Assembly: GCA_000193795.2 (NCBI GenBank)
Contig: AEPI01000010.1
Span: forward strand, 1-5,084
Direction: 5' to 3'
DNA length: 5,084 bases
Origin: Neisseria lactamica NS19
Lineage (GTDB): Bacteria > Pseudomonadota > Gammaproteobacteria > Burkholderiales > Neisseriaceae
Shown piece by piece: positions 5,077 to 5,084 of the stretch. The notes under the pieces are model-generated. The model was not told the DNA's origin. It made no database searches and worked only from the letters and a program-made list of their open reading frames with translations. A program made the translations under genes and the position numbers. Positions within the stretch are counted from its first letter, which is position 1; each line of letters starts with the position of its first letter.

Positions 5077-5084
5077 ATAGTAGA
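5076..5084 (+). mobile_element. Possible first bases of a Correia-type repeat, cut by the window end
   Basis: The last nine bases, TATAGTAGA, differ at one position from TATAGTGGA, the start of the terminal inverted repeat of Correia repeat-enclosed elements, as I remember it. Nine bases are too few for a firm call; the sequence after 5084 would decide. Confidence 0.2.

Overview
This window looks like ordinary chromosomal DNA from a Neisseria species of the meningitidis/gonorrhoeae/lactamica group. The strongest species signal is the neisserial DNA uptake sequence (DUS, GCCGTCTGAA). It occurs seven times in 5 kb, and four copies carry the full 12-base AT-dialect form (ATGCCGTCTGAA). The protein families and gene order also fit a neisserial betaproteobacterium. 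I cannot fix the species from this window alone.

Positions 1-104 hold no gene. They contain a terminator built from two inverted DUS copies that closes the ribosomal-protein operon. Positions 105-1482, minus strand, are the operon rpsF-priB-rpsR-rplI: ribosomal protein S6, primosomal protein N (PriB), S18 and L9. Spacing is tight. The rpsF stop abuts the priB start, which is a TTG codon. A near-consensus sigma-70 promoter at 1555-1583 reads into the operon. Its roughly 65-nt leader holds a perfect 9-bp hairpin followed by five U residues just before the rpsF ribosome binding site, so it could be an attenuator, the trxB terminator, or both. Positions 1663-2607, minus strand, are trxB, thioredoxin reductase. 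Positions 2608-2745 are a 138-bp divergent intergenic region holding the trxB promoter candidate, a dyad and a second inverted DUS pair. Positions 2746-4908, plus strand, are copA, a Cu(+)-exporting P1B-type ATPase. Positions 4909-5084 are non-coding. They contain a hairpin, one DUS, two abutting imperfect palindromes and, at the last bases, a possible first end of a Correia-type repeat.

Functionally there are two blocks. One supplies translation and replication-restart components from a strong growth-type promoter. The other is a divergent pair dealing with thiol redox balance (TrxB) and copper efflux (CopA). From memory of the literature, gonococcal trxB and copA both belong to the small regulon of the MerR-family regulator NmlR, so the shared intergenic region is the natural place for its control sites.

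All six genes are intact, full length and recognisable. I found no novel multi-gene system, prophage, CRISPR array or insertion sequence. The items that deserve a second look are regulatory and structural: the rpsF leader hairpin, the stop/start mini-hairpin at rpsF-priB, the inverted DUS pair inside the copA leader region, the dyad between trxB and copA, and the double palindrome after copA.
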